This document shows positions 1-8,150 of a DNA stretch of 17,701 nt, in pieces; within the stretch, counting starts at the first letter, position 1, and the number at the start of each line of letters is the position of its first letter. The DNA is from JBMTVN01 sp046047235 (lineage in GTDB: Bacteria; Verrucomicrobiota; Verrucomicrobiia; Limisphaerales; JAHDYP01). The notes beneath the pieces were generated by a model. That model did not search any database. It had not been told where the DNA came from and saw only the letters and a program-made list of their open reading frames with translations. Location: positions 1-17,701 of the forward strand of contig JBJOII010000095.1 of assembly GCA_046047235.1 (NCBI GenBank), given 5' to 3'. A program made the translations under genes and the position numbers.

Positions 1-19
1 GGAGAGCGGAGAGCGGAGA
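1..19. repeat. Short tandem heptamer repeat
   Basis: The unit GGAGAGC occurs twice and is followed by a partial third copy (GGAGA). It lies about 70 bases upstream of kdsB at the very edge of the window, so the array may continue outside. No function is evident. Confidence 0.5.
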
Positions 20-86
20 TAGTTGTGTTGACGAGGCTGTAATTCGCTATTTCCACGCTTGAGGCCGTGTGGCTTAATTCCGGCCC

Positions 87-827
87 GTGAAAACGGTGGG
101 GATTATTCCAGCCCGGTATGGTTCGACGCGATTTCCTGGGAAGCCGCTGGTTCTCATTGCGGGCAAACCACTTGTGCTGTGGGTGGTGGAGCGGGTGCAA
201 CGGGCTGGCAGGCTGTCCGAGGTGGTGGTAGCCACTGATGATGAGCGGATTGCGCGGGTGGTTTCGCCGTTTTGTCGGGTCGAGATGACGTCCGGGGAGC
301 ATCCGAGCGGGACGGATCGGGTGGCGGAGGTGGCCCGCAGGCTGGATTGCGAGGGGGTGGTGAATGTGCAGGGGGATGAGCCTTTGGTGGATCCTGGCTT
401 AATTGACCGGTTGGCTGAGGGGTTGGAGGGAGCGGAAATGGTGACTGCAGCGACGCCTTTGGGGGGGGCTGGGGAGCTGGAGGATCCGAACGTGGTGAAA
501 GTCGTTGTCAGCGCTTCAGGGCGAGCCCTATATTTCTCGCGGCGTACGATTCCGTATCTCCGAGAAGCCGTCGATCGTTCGGTGAACGAGCAATTGGCGG
601 CATTTCCTTTTTTGAGGCATTTAGGCATTTACGGATACCGGCGCGAGACTTTGGAACGGCTGGTTGGTTTTCCGGTTTCGGGCTTGGAAGCAGCTGAGTG
701 TTTGGAGCAGCTGCGGGCTTTGGAAAACGACGTGGAAATCCGCGTGATCCGGGCGGAGGAGCGTGGGGTGGGAGTGGATCGGCCGGCTGATGTGGCGCGG
801 GTGGAAGCCCTTTTGACGCAGCTTTGA
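87..827 (+). CDS. kdsB: 3-deoxy-manno-octulosonate cytidylyltransferase (CMP-Kdo synthetase)
   Basis: Activates Kdo with CTP to give CMP-Kdo and pyrophosphate in the cytoplasm, supplying the inner-core sugar of lipopolysaccharide. The 246-residue product has the family's usual length. Its N-terminal nucleotide-binding motif is IPARYGSTRFPGKPL (residues 7-21). SGEHPSGTDR lies near 69-78, the metal-binding NVQGDEP at 93-99 (Asp97), PNVVKVV near 134-140, and the family-typical RHLGIYGYR (177-185) and LEQLRALEN (206-214) follow. I chose the GTG at 87 because translation from it begins directly with the conserved first strand (MKTVGIIPAR). The stop codon overlaps the start of pyrG as TGATG, which suggests translational coupling. 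The link makes sense because PyrG produces the CTP used here. A G8 run lies at 461-468 within the gene. Identification is from recognised motifs and is secure. Confidence 0.97.
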   Translation: MKTVGIIPARYGSTRFPGKPLVLIAGKPLVLWVVERVQRAGRLSEVVVATDDERIARVVSPFCRVEMTSGEHPSGTDRVAEVARRLDCEGVVNVQGDEPLVDPGLIDRLAEGLEGAEMVTAATPLGGAGELEDPNVVKVVVSASGRALYFSRRTIPYLREAVDRSVNEQLAAFPFLRHLGIYGYRRETLERLVGFPVSGLEAAECLEQLRALENDVEIRVIRAEERGVGVDRPADVARVEALLTQL

Positions 828-2473
828 TGAAATCGCGAACTATGAAGTACATCTTTGTGACTGGCGGGGTGGTAAGTTCCCTTGGCAAGGGGTTGACGGC
901 TGCGTCGTTGGGAACACTGCTGGAGAATCGCGGTCTCAAGGTGGTGCTGCAGAAGTTTGACCCCTACCTGAACGTCGATCCCGGCACGATGAGTCCCTAT
1001 CAGCACGGGGAGGTGTATGTGCTGGATGACGGGGCGGAAACGGATTTGGACCTCGGTCATTATGAGCGGTTTACGAGCGTCAAACTCGGGCGGACCAACA
1101 ACCTGACCAGCGGTCAGGTCTACCAGACGGTCCTGGATCAGGAGCGGCGAGGGGATTACCTGGGGAAGACCGTGCAGGTGATCCCCCACGTGACGGATGA
1201 GATCAAGAAACGGATCCGGCAGTGGTCTGACACGACCGACGCGGACGTGGTGATCACTGAGATCGGGGGGACGACGGGGGATATCGAGGGTTTGCCGTTT
1301 CTGGAGGCAATTCGTGAGTTCGCCTTGGAGGTGGGTCCATCCAACGCGCTGTTTCTCCACGTGACCTACGTGCCGTTTATTCGTGCGGCGGGCGAGCTGA
1401 AGACCAAACCGACCCAGCAGTCGGTGGCCAAGCTGCGGGAGATTGGCATCGCGCCGCAGATTTTGGTTTGCCGTTGTGACCGTCCTTTGGACAAGGAGCT
1501 GCGTCGGAAAATCTCGCTGTTCTGCAACGTGGCTTTTGAGTCGGTGATTGAGGAGAAGGACGTGGATCACAGCATCTATGAAGTGCCGTTGATGCTACAG
1601 CGGGAGCGGTTGGATGAGCAGGTGTGTGACTATCTTCGCCTGGATACTGCGCCGGCCAACATGAGCCACTGGCAGGAGATCATTCGTAAGCTGATTGCAC
1701 CTGCGCACCGGGTGCGCATCGGGGTAGTGGGGAAATATATCGAACTGCAGGACGCCTACAAGTCGGTGTATGAGGCAGTCATTCACGGGGGGATTGCCAA
1801 CGATTGCGGTGTTGAAATTGTTAAGGTGGACAGCGAGGACATTGAACGACAGGGGCCGGAGGCGTTACTGGGAGGGCTGGGGGGGTTGCTGGTGCCGGGC
1901 GGGTTTGGTCGGCGTGGAACGGAGGGCAAGATTCAGGCCGCCCGCTACGCGCGGGAGCATCAGGTGCCTTATTTCGGGCTGTGCCTGGGGATGCAGATTG
2001 CCACCATTGAGTTTGCCCGGCATGTGCTGGGTTTGGAGCATGCGCATTCCACGGAATTGGATCCCGAGACGCCGCACCCGGTGATCACCCTGCTGGATGC
2101 CCAGCGTCAGGTGACGTCCAAGGGGGGAACGATGCGGTTGGGGGCCCAACCCTGCCAGTTGGCGATTGGGACGAAGGCGGCTCACTTGTATGGGGCATTC
2201 CTGGTGCATGAGCGCCACCGGCATCGCTTCGAGTTCAACCATGAATACCGGGAGCAGTTTGAAAAGGCGGGCTTCATCATCAGTGGAGCTTCCCCGGACG
2301 GGAAACTCGTGGAATTGATCGAGCTGGCCAACCATCCGTTCTACATGGCCTGCCAGTATCATCCGGAGTTCCACAGCAAACCCCATCAGCCACACCCTCT
2401 CTTCAGGGGCTTCATTGCAGCGGTGCACAACCGCATGCACCATCGATCGATGAATTCGGGTTCTGCTTCCTGA
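827..2473 (+). CDS. pyrG: CTP synthase (glutamine-hydrolysing)
   Basis: Converts UTP to CTP using ATP and ammonia released from glutamine, the last step of de novo pyrimidine nucleotide synthesis. The N-terminal synthetase domain begins with the P-loop GGVVSSLGKG (residues 13-22) and continues through DPYLNVDPGTMSP and the strongly conserved EIGGTTGDIE. The C-terminal class I glutamine amidotransferase domain carries the nucleophile in GLCLGMQ (Cys386) and the His-Glu pair in YHPEF (His512, Glu514). At about 548 residues it is full length. The ATG at 827 overlaps the kdsB stop by one base. A second in-frame ATG at 842 gives MKYIFVTGG, closer to many family N-termini, and is an equally good start. 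No convincing Shine-Dalgarno sequence precedes either, consistent with coupled translation from kdsB. Confidence 0.97.
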   Translation: MKSRTMKYIFVTGGVVSSLGKGLTAASLGTLLENRGLKVVLQKFDPYLNVDPGTMSPYQHGEVYVLDDGAETDLDLGHYERFTSVKLGRTNNLTSGQVYQTVLDQERRGDYLGKTVQVIPHVTDEIKKRIRQWSDTTDADVVITEIGGTTGDIEGLPFLEAIREFALEVGPSNALFLHVTYVPFIRAAGELKTKPTQQSVAKLREIGIAPQILVCRCDRPLDKELRRKISLFCNVAFESVIEEKDVDHSIYEVPLMLQRERLDEQVCDYLRLDTAPANMSHWQEIIRKLIAPAHRVRIGVVGKYIELQDAYKSVYEAVIHGGIANDCGVEIVKVDSEDIERQGPEALLGGLGGLLVPGGFGRRGTEGKIQAARYAREHQVPYFGLCLGMQIATIEFARHVLGLEHAHSTELDPETPHPVITLLDAQRQVTSKGGTMRLGAQPCQLAIGTKAAHLYGAFLVHERHRHRFEFNHEYREQFEKAGFIISGASPDGKLVELIELANHPFYMACQYHPEFHSKPHQPHPLFRGFIAAVHNRMHHRSMNSGSAS

Positions 2474-2513
2474 CCTGAGTCTGACTGGGCTTTTGTTCGC
2501 TGGTGTATCGGGC

Positions 2514-3806
2514 ATGAATTATTCTGACGCGATCGGGTTTTTGTATAGGCTGCGGCTTCACGGATTCAAGCTGGGTTTGGATAACACCCGTGCGCTGGCG
2601 GCGATGGCGGGTGATCCGCAGAAGCGACTGCGTTTTATCCATGTGGCGGGGACGAACGGCAAAGGCTCCACGTGCGCCATGCTGGAGGCCATCTATCGTC
2701 GGGCAGGTTATCGTGTGGGCCTGTTTACTTCGCCTCATCTGGTTTCGTTTCGAGAGCGAATGCAGGTGAATCGGGAGTGGATCGGGGAAGGCGCAGTCGT
2801 GCGGTTGGCGATGGCGATGCGGGGGTGGGTTGGGGCATTTCCGGAGGAGCATTGTCCTACATTCTTTGAAGTGATCACGGTGATGGCGCTCCTGCATTTC
2901 ATAGATCAGGATTGCGACCTGGTGATTTGGGAGACCGGGATGGGAGGGCGCTTGGACGCCACGAATATTGTCGTGCCGGAGGCCAGTGTCATTACCAGCA
3001 TCCATCTCGATCACATGCGGTGGCTGGGTTCGACACTGAGCGAGATTGCTGCGGAGAAGGCGGGGATAATCAAGCGCGGGGTGCCCGTGGTCAGTGCTGC
3101 TCAGGATGCGACCGTGATTGACGTGCTTCGTGCACGTGCCGAGGAGTTGGAATCGACGCTGACTGTGGTGGACCCGCAGGTGGAAGGATGCGGCCTGCCG
3201 CCGGGATGGGATTGTTCCCTGTCCGGGGTGCATCAGCGGGCGAACGCGGCTTTGAGTCTGGCGACCGTGCGAGCGTTGCGTCGTCGACTTCCCGTGGAGG
3301 ATGAGACGATCCAGTCCGGACTGGCCGGGGTTGAGTGGCCGGGGCGGATGCAGGTGGTGAAAGGGCGGGGTGGGGGCAGGTTGTTGTTGGATGGGGCGCA
3401 TAACCCTGCCGGGATACAGACTTTGGTGGATGGAGTGCGTCATGCCTATCCGGGGGAGAGCCCCGTTTTTATAATCGGGATGCTGCAGGACAAAGATTGG
3501 GGGGCGATGGCTGCGAGGTTGGCCCGCTGCGCGCGGAGGATCGTGGTGGTTCCAGTTCGAAGTGACCGTGGCCTGGCGCCGGAAGAATTGGCGACTGCGT
3601 GCCGTCGTCCGGGGCAGGGGACCGCGGATGTTAGGGTGGGGGATTCGTTGGCGAGTGCACTCAGGGAGTGCGAGGCGGAGCCTTTCGTGGTGGTGACGGG
3701 TTCCCTTTATCTTGTAGGGGAAGCGATGGCGTTGTTGGATCTGCTTCCCGAGGCGAGTGTGGATGAGCTGGATCTGAACGACTGGTCGCCGGGGGTGAAC
3801 CCCTGA
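2514..3806 (+). CDS. folC: Folylpolyglutamate synthase / dihydrofolate synthase
   Basis: A Mur-ligase-family enzyme that adds glutamate to dihydropteroate and/or to folates in the cytoplasm. The ATP-binding loop is AGTNGKGS (residues 45-52). It is followed by FTSPHLVSFRERM (71-83), the FFEVITVMAL helix (117-126), the magnesium-site region ETGMGGRLDATN (140-151), and HLDHMRWLG with EKAGIIKRG. The C-terminal Mur-ligase domain is recognised by LLLDGAHNPAG. I chose the ATG at 2514, which gives MNYSDAIGFLYRL, the typical N-terminus; the open frame extends to a TTG at 2493 that adds a non-conserved leader. The product has 430 residues, normal for the family. It lies 40 bases downstream of pyrG and 7 bases upstream of the peptidase gene, so it is probably in the same transcript. 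Sequence alone does not show whether both activities are present. Confidence 0.95.
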   Translation: MNYSDAIGFLYRLRLHGFKLGLDNTRALAAMAGDPQKRLRFIHVAGTNGKGSTCAMLEAIYRRAGYRVGLFTSPHLVSFRERMQVNREWIGEGAVVRLAMAMRGWVGAFPEEHCPTFFEVITVMALLHFIDQDCDLVIWETGMGGRLDATNIVVPEASVITSIHLDHMRWLGSTLSEIAAEKAGIIKRGVPVVSAAQDATVIDVLRARAEELESTLTVVDPQVEGCGLPPGWDCSLSGVHQRANAALSLATVRALRRRLPVEDETIQSGLAGVEWPGRMQVVKGRGGGRLLLDGAHNPAGIQTLVDGVRHAYPGESPVFIIGMLQDKDWGAMAARLARCARRIVVVPVRSDRGLAPEELATACRRPGQGTADVRVGDSLASALRECEAEPFVVVTGSLYLVGEAMALLDLLPEASVDELDLNDWSPGVNP

Positions 3807-3813
3807 TTTTCTG

Positions 3814-6006
3814 ATGAACTGCAAGTTGGATTGGATGGTCTTAGCCTCGGTATCGCTGGTGCTGGGGCTTGCGATGGCCGGGTGTGCGTCCGGGGATGCG
3901 AAACCGCAGCAGGTCGCGGCCCCTGCGGGGTTCGTGTCAGCAAGGCCGGTCTACCCGTTTAGCCCGACGAACGATGTGGTGGATGTCTACCACGGAGTGT
4001 CAGTGCCGGACCCCTTTCGCTGGCTGGAGAATGACGAAGCACCGCCTGTGCGGGCGTGGGTGATGGCACAGAGCCAGTTGACCTCCGATTATTTGGGGGA
4101 TTTACCCGCTAGGGAAGCGATCCGGTCGCGCATGGCTGCGCTCTGGGGGTATGAGCGCCGCAGTCTTCCGCTCCAGCGAGGAGACGGTTTGTTCTGGACC
4201 GCGGGGGGCGGGGGGCGAGGTCGAGGTGCGTTGTATTATCAGGCAACGGAGGCGGGTGAGCCACGTCTGTTGCTGGATCCTGCCGGTTTGGCCGAGGCTG
4301 GCGGTCCGGTTTATTTGGCCGACTTTGCGCCGAGCTGGGATGGACGTTGGGTCGCCTACGGATTGAGCGGGGAGGGGCAGTCTGCCGAGACCTGGAAGGT
4401 GATGCAGGTGGAGAGCGGCCAGGGGACGGCAGATGAGGTCCGTGGAGTGCAACTGTCCAACACTGTCTGGACGCGGGATGGGACGGGGTTCTTTTACAGC
4501 CGGTTTACTGCGCGAAGTGAAGGCGACACGGGAGGGGGCGGATTCGATCAGTTGCACCAGCTCTGGTTTCACCGGTTGGGGACCTTACAGGAGCAGGACC
4601 GGCTGGTGTTCCAGCGGCCAGAGCGGCCTGCGTGGAATTACTATCCTCAAGTGTCGGAGGACGGACGGTTTTTGGTGGTGACGGTATCGGAGGGGACATC
4701 GGCCGCCTCGGGCGTTTTTCTGGTGCGGTTGGATGAGCAGCCCTGGGTGGTGGAGGATCTGCTGCCGGAATTTGACGCTGCATACAGTTTCGTTGGGGGT
4801 GATGGAGATAACCTCTTTTTTCTCACTGACGCAGGGGCGCCGTTGGGAAAACTGGTCGCTGTGGATGTCAGCAAAGGGCACAAGGCTGTGGTCAGTGAGG
4901 TTGTTCCGCCAGGTGAGCACCGGCTGGAGGGGGCTACTCTTGCGGGTAAACGTCTGTATCTTCGGTATCTGGAGAATGTGACTTCGCAGTTGCGCATGGT
5001 GGATCTGCACGGTCAGTTGTTGGGCTACGTCCAGATGCCTGAGATGGGTTCGCTGTCGGGGGTGGGGGGGGCGTCAGGGAGTGAGGCCATCTACTTCAGT
5101 TTCTCGAGCTTTGTGACGCCTCCGACTGTCTACCGCTACGATCCGGCTGCCCAGGCTGCTGTGGTTTGGTTTACGCCGTCATTGCCGGTGGATTCTGCGC
5201 GGTATGAAACAAGGCAGGTCCTGGTGCGCAGTCGCGACGGCACATCCTTGCCGATGTTCATTTGTCATCGGAAGGACGTGGTCATGGACGGGGAGCGTCC
5301 GACGCTGTTGTATGGTTTTGGAGGCTTTGGGGTGAGTATGAAGCCGCGGTTTGATGTGGCACCCCTGGTCTGGATGGAACTTGGGGGTGTGTATGCCGTC
5401 CCGGCGTTGCGCGGGGGAGGGGAGTTTGGGGAGGGCTGGCATCAAGGCGGCATGGGGCGGAACAAGCAGAATACCTTCGATGACTGCATTGCGGCGGCGG
5501 AATGGCTTGTGGCCAACGATGTGACGAATCCGCGCCGCTTGGCGATTGCCGGTGGCAGCAATGGTGGGCTTTTGGTTGGTGCCTGCATGACTCAGCGACC
5601 CGGTTTGTTCGGTGTGGCGCTGCCATCGGTGGGGGTCTTTGACATGCTGCGGTTTCCAGAGTTCACAATCGGCTGGGCATGGGTTTCCGAGTATGGCGAT
5701 GTCAAGGAACCGGGGATGCTTGAGGTGTTGCGTAGCTATTCTCCCTTGCATCAGGTGAGACCTGGCGTGGTCTATCCATCGACCCTGATTGCCACTCCGG
5801 CACACGATCGCAGGGTTGTTCCCGGTCACAGCTTCAAATTTGCAGCGGCTCTGCAGGCGCATCATGTCGGAGACAATCCGATCCTGTTGCGGGTGCAGGA
5901 TGAGGGTGCTCCTCTGGGTGTCGGGCGTTTGGATCCTCAGCTCGAGGAAGCTGCGGACCAGTGGGCATTTGCCTTTCATGAGATGCGATTTGTTCCCGGG
6001 TTCTGA
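3814..6006 (+). CDS. Prolyl oligopeptidase family (S9A) lipoprotein lacking the catalytic histidine
   Basis: The 730-residue protein has the S9A layout. An N-terminal signal peptide ends in a lipobox-like MAGC (Cys24), then comes the YHGVSVPDPFRWLEND entry motif, a long beta-propeller region, and a C-terminal alpha/beta hydrolase domain. The hydrolase half keeps RGGGEFGEGWHQGG, the nucleophile motif GGSNGGLL (Ser582) and the acid in HDRRVVPGHSFKF (Asp665). The family's GHGAG loop, which supplies the catalytic His, reads GAPLG instead. Aligned without gaps on the preceding NPILL segment, His is replaced by Pro700, so classical Ser-Asp-His catalysis should fail. The ORF is otherwise intact and its start is ATG 3814, 7 bases after folC. 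I infer a lipid-anchored envelope protein, either a pseudo-peptidase or an enzyme that recruits another base. A G8 run lies at 5064-5071. Confidence 0.9.
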   Translation: MNCKLDWMVLASVSLVLGLAMAGCASGDAKPQQVAAPAGFVSARPVYPFSPTNDVVDVYHGVSVPDPFRWLENDEAPPVRAWVMAQSQLTSDYLGDLPAREAIRSRMAALWGYERRSLPLQRGDGLFWTAGGGGRGRGALYYQATEAGEPRLLLDPAGLAEAGGPVYLADFAPSWDGRWVAYGLSGEGQSAETWKVMQVESGQGTADEVRGVQLSNTVWTRDGTGFFYSRFTARSEGDTGGGGFDQLHQLWFHRLGTLQEQDRLVFQRPERPAWNYYPQVSEDGRFLVVTVSEGTSAASGVFLVRLDEQPWVVEDLLPEFDAAYSFVGGDGDNLFFLTDAGAPLGKLVAVDVSKGHKAVVSEVVPPGEHRLEGATLAGKRLYLRYLENVTSQLRMVDLHGQLLGYVQMPEMGSLSGVGGASGSEAIYFSFSSFVTPPTVYRYDPAAQAAVVWFTPSLPVDSARYETRQVLVRSRDGTSLPMFICHRKDVVMDGERPTLLYGFGGFGVSMKPRFDVAPLVWMELGGVYAVPALRGGGEFGEGWHQGGMGRNKQNTFDDCIAAAEWLVANDVTNPRRLAIAGGSNGGLLVGACMTQRPGLFGVALPSVGVFDMLRFPEFTIGWAWVSEYGDVKEPGMLEVLRSYSPLHQVRPGVVYPSTLIATPAHDRRVVPGHSFKFAAALQAHHVGDNPILLRVQDEGAPLGVGRLDPQLEEAADQWAFAFHEMRFVPGF

Positions 6007-6191
6007 GTGGTCAGGGTGATCCGATAGCGATAACGAGCGTCCGCAACCGAGGGTTCCATGGCGTTATTCCGATCAAGAACGGTTCCAGCACACTCTGCCA
6101 GCTGAGCCCTTGGATCTCGTTGTTCTGGCAGTCCGGTAGGGAACGGGATGTCGGATTTGACAGCCAATGGAGTGGTGGCATTGTCTAATCC

Positions 6192-6743
6192 ATGCAATTC
6201 AACCTCTTGATGGTGTTGTCCATGTTTACTGCGTGCGCTGTCTCGGCTGCTTCTCCGGGTCTGTATGATATTCCCCTCAAGGATATTCAGGGCAAGGATA
6301 CCTCACTCAAGGCCTACGAGGGCCAAGTCCTGCTGGTGGTCAATGTGGCTTCCAAGTGCGGTCTGACTCCCCAATACGCTGGTTTGGAAAAGCTGTATCG
6401 CGACCACAAAGCAAAGGGACTCACGGTCCTGGGATTTCCCTGCAACGATTTCGCCGGCCAGGAGCCGGGGTCGACCCAGGAAATACAGAAGTTCTGCAAA
6501 GACAATTTCGATGTCTCCTTCCCGATGTTCGACAAGCTGCACGTGAAGGGTGACGGACAGCACGCACTCTACAAGGCGTTGTCCGGTCCGGGTTCGCCGT
6601 TCCCTGGTGACGTCGCCTGGAACTTCGGCAAGTTCCTGATCAGCCGCGACGGCAAGATCCTGGCGCGATTCGAGCCTCGCACTGCCCCGGACGCACCGGA
6701 ACTGCTGGCGGCGATCGACAAGGCGCTGGCCCAGGCGAAATAA
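6192..6743 (+). CDS. Exported glutathione peroxidase family protein (cysteine type, probably thioredoxin-dependent)
   Basis: Reduces hydrogen peroxide or organic and lipid hydroperoxides. The 183-residue product starts with a hydrophobic signal peptide of about 20 residues ending in VSAAS, so it probably acts outside the cytoplasm. Family motifs are all present: NVASKCG with the peroxidatic Cys56 (Cys, not selenocysteine), LGFPCNDFAGQEPG with Gln90, and WNFGKFLI with Trp143 and Asn144, completing the catalytic tetrad. Cys102 lies 46 residues after Cys56, in the helix where two-cysteine members of the family carry their resolving cysteine, so thioredoxin-like reductants are more likely than glutathione. 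It is preceded by 185 bases without a clear gene and followed by a strong terminator, so it may be a single-gene unit. No good Shine-Dalgarno sequence precedes ATG 6192. Confidence 0.93.
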   Translation: MQFNLLMVLSMFTACAVSAASPGLYDIPLKDIQGKDTSLKAYEGQVLLVVNVASKCGLTPQYAGLEKLYRDHKAKGLTVLGFPCNDFAGQEPGSTQEIQKFCKDNFDVSFPMFDKLHVKGDGQHALYKALSGPGSPFPGDVAWNFGKFLISRDGKILARFEPRTAPDAPELLAAIDKALAQAK

Positions 6744-6773
6744 CAACCCGCCAACACTTTTTCAGCTGTGTTG

Positions 6774-6823
6774 CCCCGCTGATGAAAGCTCCCGGAGGGG
6801 GCTTTGTTCAGCGGGGTATTTTT
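6774..6823 (+). terminator. Rho-independent terminator after the peroxidase gene
   Basis: A perfect 9-bp outer stem (CCCCGCTGA 6774-6782 with TCAGCGGGG 6808-6816) is followed, after a 2x2 internal loop, by an inner stem. The inner stem pairs AAAGC with GCTTT, then one T-G wobble pair and CCC with GGG, closing on a GGA loop. The hairpin is followed by TATTTTT (6817-6823). It begins 30 bases after the peroxidase stop and precedes the antiporter start, separating the two transcripts. Confidence 0.9.
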
Positions 6824-6872
6824 ATGGCTGAACCGGGGGAGGGGGGATATAGAGCAGGTCGCGAGGGACGAC

Positions 6873-8150
6873 ATGAATCCGACATCGATCGAAAGCCATC
6901 TGGTGCTGGTATTGGTGGAGTGGGTCGTGATTCTGCTGCTGGCCCGGGTTTTCGGTCGATTGGCATTGGCTTTGGGGCAGCCTCTGGCAGTGGGTGAGAT
7001 CACGGCCGGTTTGCTGCTTGGGCCTTCGGTGCTGGGGGCGGTCTGGCCGGATGCGATGCAGTTTCTTTTCCCGGACACCACCCAGAAGTCCCTGCAGATT
7101 CTGGCCAAGGTTGGACTAATCCTGTTGTTGTTCCAAGTGGGGATGGAGTTTGACTACGGCCACTTGCGGACCAGGTCGCGCACCGTTGGTCTGGTCTCCC
7201 TGATGGGATTGTTGGCGCCGGCCGGAGCCGGCTTGTTGATTGGTCCATGGCTTCATCGAACCTTTTCTCCGGAGCTTCCCTTTCTGGGATTCCAGATCTT
7301 CGTGTGTATCGCGCTCACCATCTCAGCGCTTCCAATTATGGGGAGAATCCTGATTGAGATGGGGCTGGAGCATACGCCCTTGGGGGCCATGGCGATTAGT
7401 TCCGCGGCGATTGACGATGTGGTGGGCTGGGTTTTCCTGGCGGCGGGTACGGCTCTGGTTCAGTCGGGATTTTCTCCCGGGCGGCTCGTTCTGCAGGTAG
7501 GAGGTCTGGTCGGGCTGTTCCTGCTGCTGCAGCGTGTGGTTGGGCCATTGCTGCGTCGTATATGGCGGGCCGGTCAAGAGGAGGGGCAATCCCCCGTGTT
7601 GCACAAGGGATTCCTGGCAGTCCTGCTTGCCGGTTTATTCCTTTCCTGCGTGGCCGCGAGCATTCTGGGGGTGTTCTCCCTTTTCGGGGCGTTCCTGTTC
7701 GGGGTCGCCCTGCATCAGGAACGGGATCTGGTCCGGGTTTGGCGTGAGCGGTTCTCGGATTTTGTGCTGGTGGCCCTGGTTCCAATTTTTTTCACCAACA
7801 CGGGACTGCGTACCGAGATCGGAGCGTTGACAACACCGCTGGCCTGGTGGGGAGCGCTGGTAGTGATGGTGGCGGCGGTTGGAGGCAAGCTTGGGGGGTG
7901 TTATTTGGGCGCACGACTTTCGGGACAACCCGGCAGGGAAGCCTTTGGTATCGCCGCGTTGATGAACACTCGAGCACTGATGGGGCTGGTGGCCATCAAC
8001 GTAGCGATGGAACTGGGACTGCTCACCCCGGTCCTGTTCACCATGTTTGTGTTGATGGCGTTAGTCACAACCGCCATGACTGTGCCACTCCTGCGGCGGT
8101 CACTTTGTACTGCCACCCGGAGCGAGTCAGCGGTCGGCCGGCATTCCTAG
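6873..8150 (+). CDS. CPA2-family cation/proton antiporter (Na+/H+ exchanger type)
   Basis: An integral inner-membrane transporter expected to exchange Na+ (or K+) for protons. The 425-residue protein is almost entirely hydrophobic helices, roughly 12-13 segments. It shows CPA2 signatures: QPLAVGEITAGLLLGPSVLG (36-55), LILLLFQVGMEFD (82-94), the double aspartate in SSAAIDDVVGW (Asp181-Asp182), FFTNTGLRTEIG (306-317), a Lys in GGKLGG (Lys339) and MNTRALMGLVAINVAMELG near 364-382. The paired aspartates and the lysine are features of electrogenic NapA-like exchangers. No regulatory TrkA-N domain is fused at the C-terminus, unlike KefB/KefC. I chose ATG 6873, preceded by GAGGGA; the frame's upstream extension to 6804 runs back into the terminator hairpin. 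Its TAG stop lies in a CTAG shared with the convergent acyl carrier protein gene. The transported ion cannot be read from the sequence. Confidence 0.92.
   Translation: MNPTSIESHLVLVLVEWVVILLLARVFGRLALALGQPLAVGEITAGLLLGPSVLGAVWPDAMQFLFPDTTQKSLQILAKVGLILLLFQVGMEFDYGHLRTRSRTVGLVSLMGLLAPAGAGLLIGPWLHRTFSPELPFLGFQIFVCIALTISALPIMGRILIEMGLEHTPLGAMAISSAAIDDVVGWVFLAAGTALVQSGFSPGRLVLQVGGLVGLFLLLQRVVGPLLRRIWRAGQEEGQSPVLHKGFLAVLLAGLFLSCVAASILGVFSLFGAFLFGVALHQERDLVRVWRERFSDFVLVALVPIFFTNTGLRTEIGALTTPLAWWGALVVMVAAVGGKLGGCYLGARLSGQPGREAFGIAALMNTRALMGLVAINVAMELGLLTPVLFTMFVLMALVTTAMTVPLLRRSLCTATRSESAVGRHS

Noticed and set aside
28..56. TTGACG at 28-33 as a -35 element of a kdsB promoter
   Set aside because: No acceptable -10 hexamer lies 16-18 bases downstream, so a promoter cannot be supported from this element alone.
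629..1570. A 313-codon minus-strand open frame across the kdsB-pyrG junction
   Set aside because: It is antisense to two confidently identified genes and its translation has no recognisable domain.
2412..3824. A 470-codon open frame on the minus strand covering all of folC
   Set aside because: It lies antisense to a gene with clear FolC motifs and its translation (rich in Arg, His, Pro and Gln) resembles no family. Such shadows are common in GC-rich coding DNA.
5881..5945. A frameshift as the explanation for the missing His in the peptidase homologue
   Set aside because: No CAT or CAC occurs in any plus-strand frame across this stretch, and the frame continues with a family-like C-terminal helix. 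A simple indel cannot restore GHGAG.
6007..6191. Short open frames on both strands in the gap before the peroxidase gene, considered as a gene remnant or small protein
   Set aside because: Neither strand gives a recognisable family, a good start site or a ribosome site. Nothing firm is visible in this gap.
6804..6872. An upstream start for the antiporter giving a 23-residue longer protein
   Set aside because: The extension lies partly within the terminator hairpin, is not hydrophobic in the family pattern, and ATG 6873 has a ribosome site.
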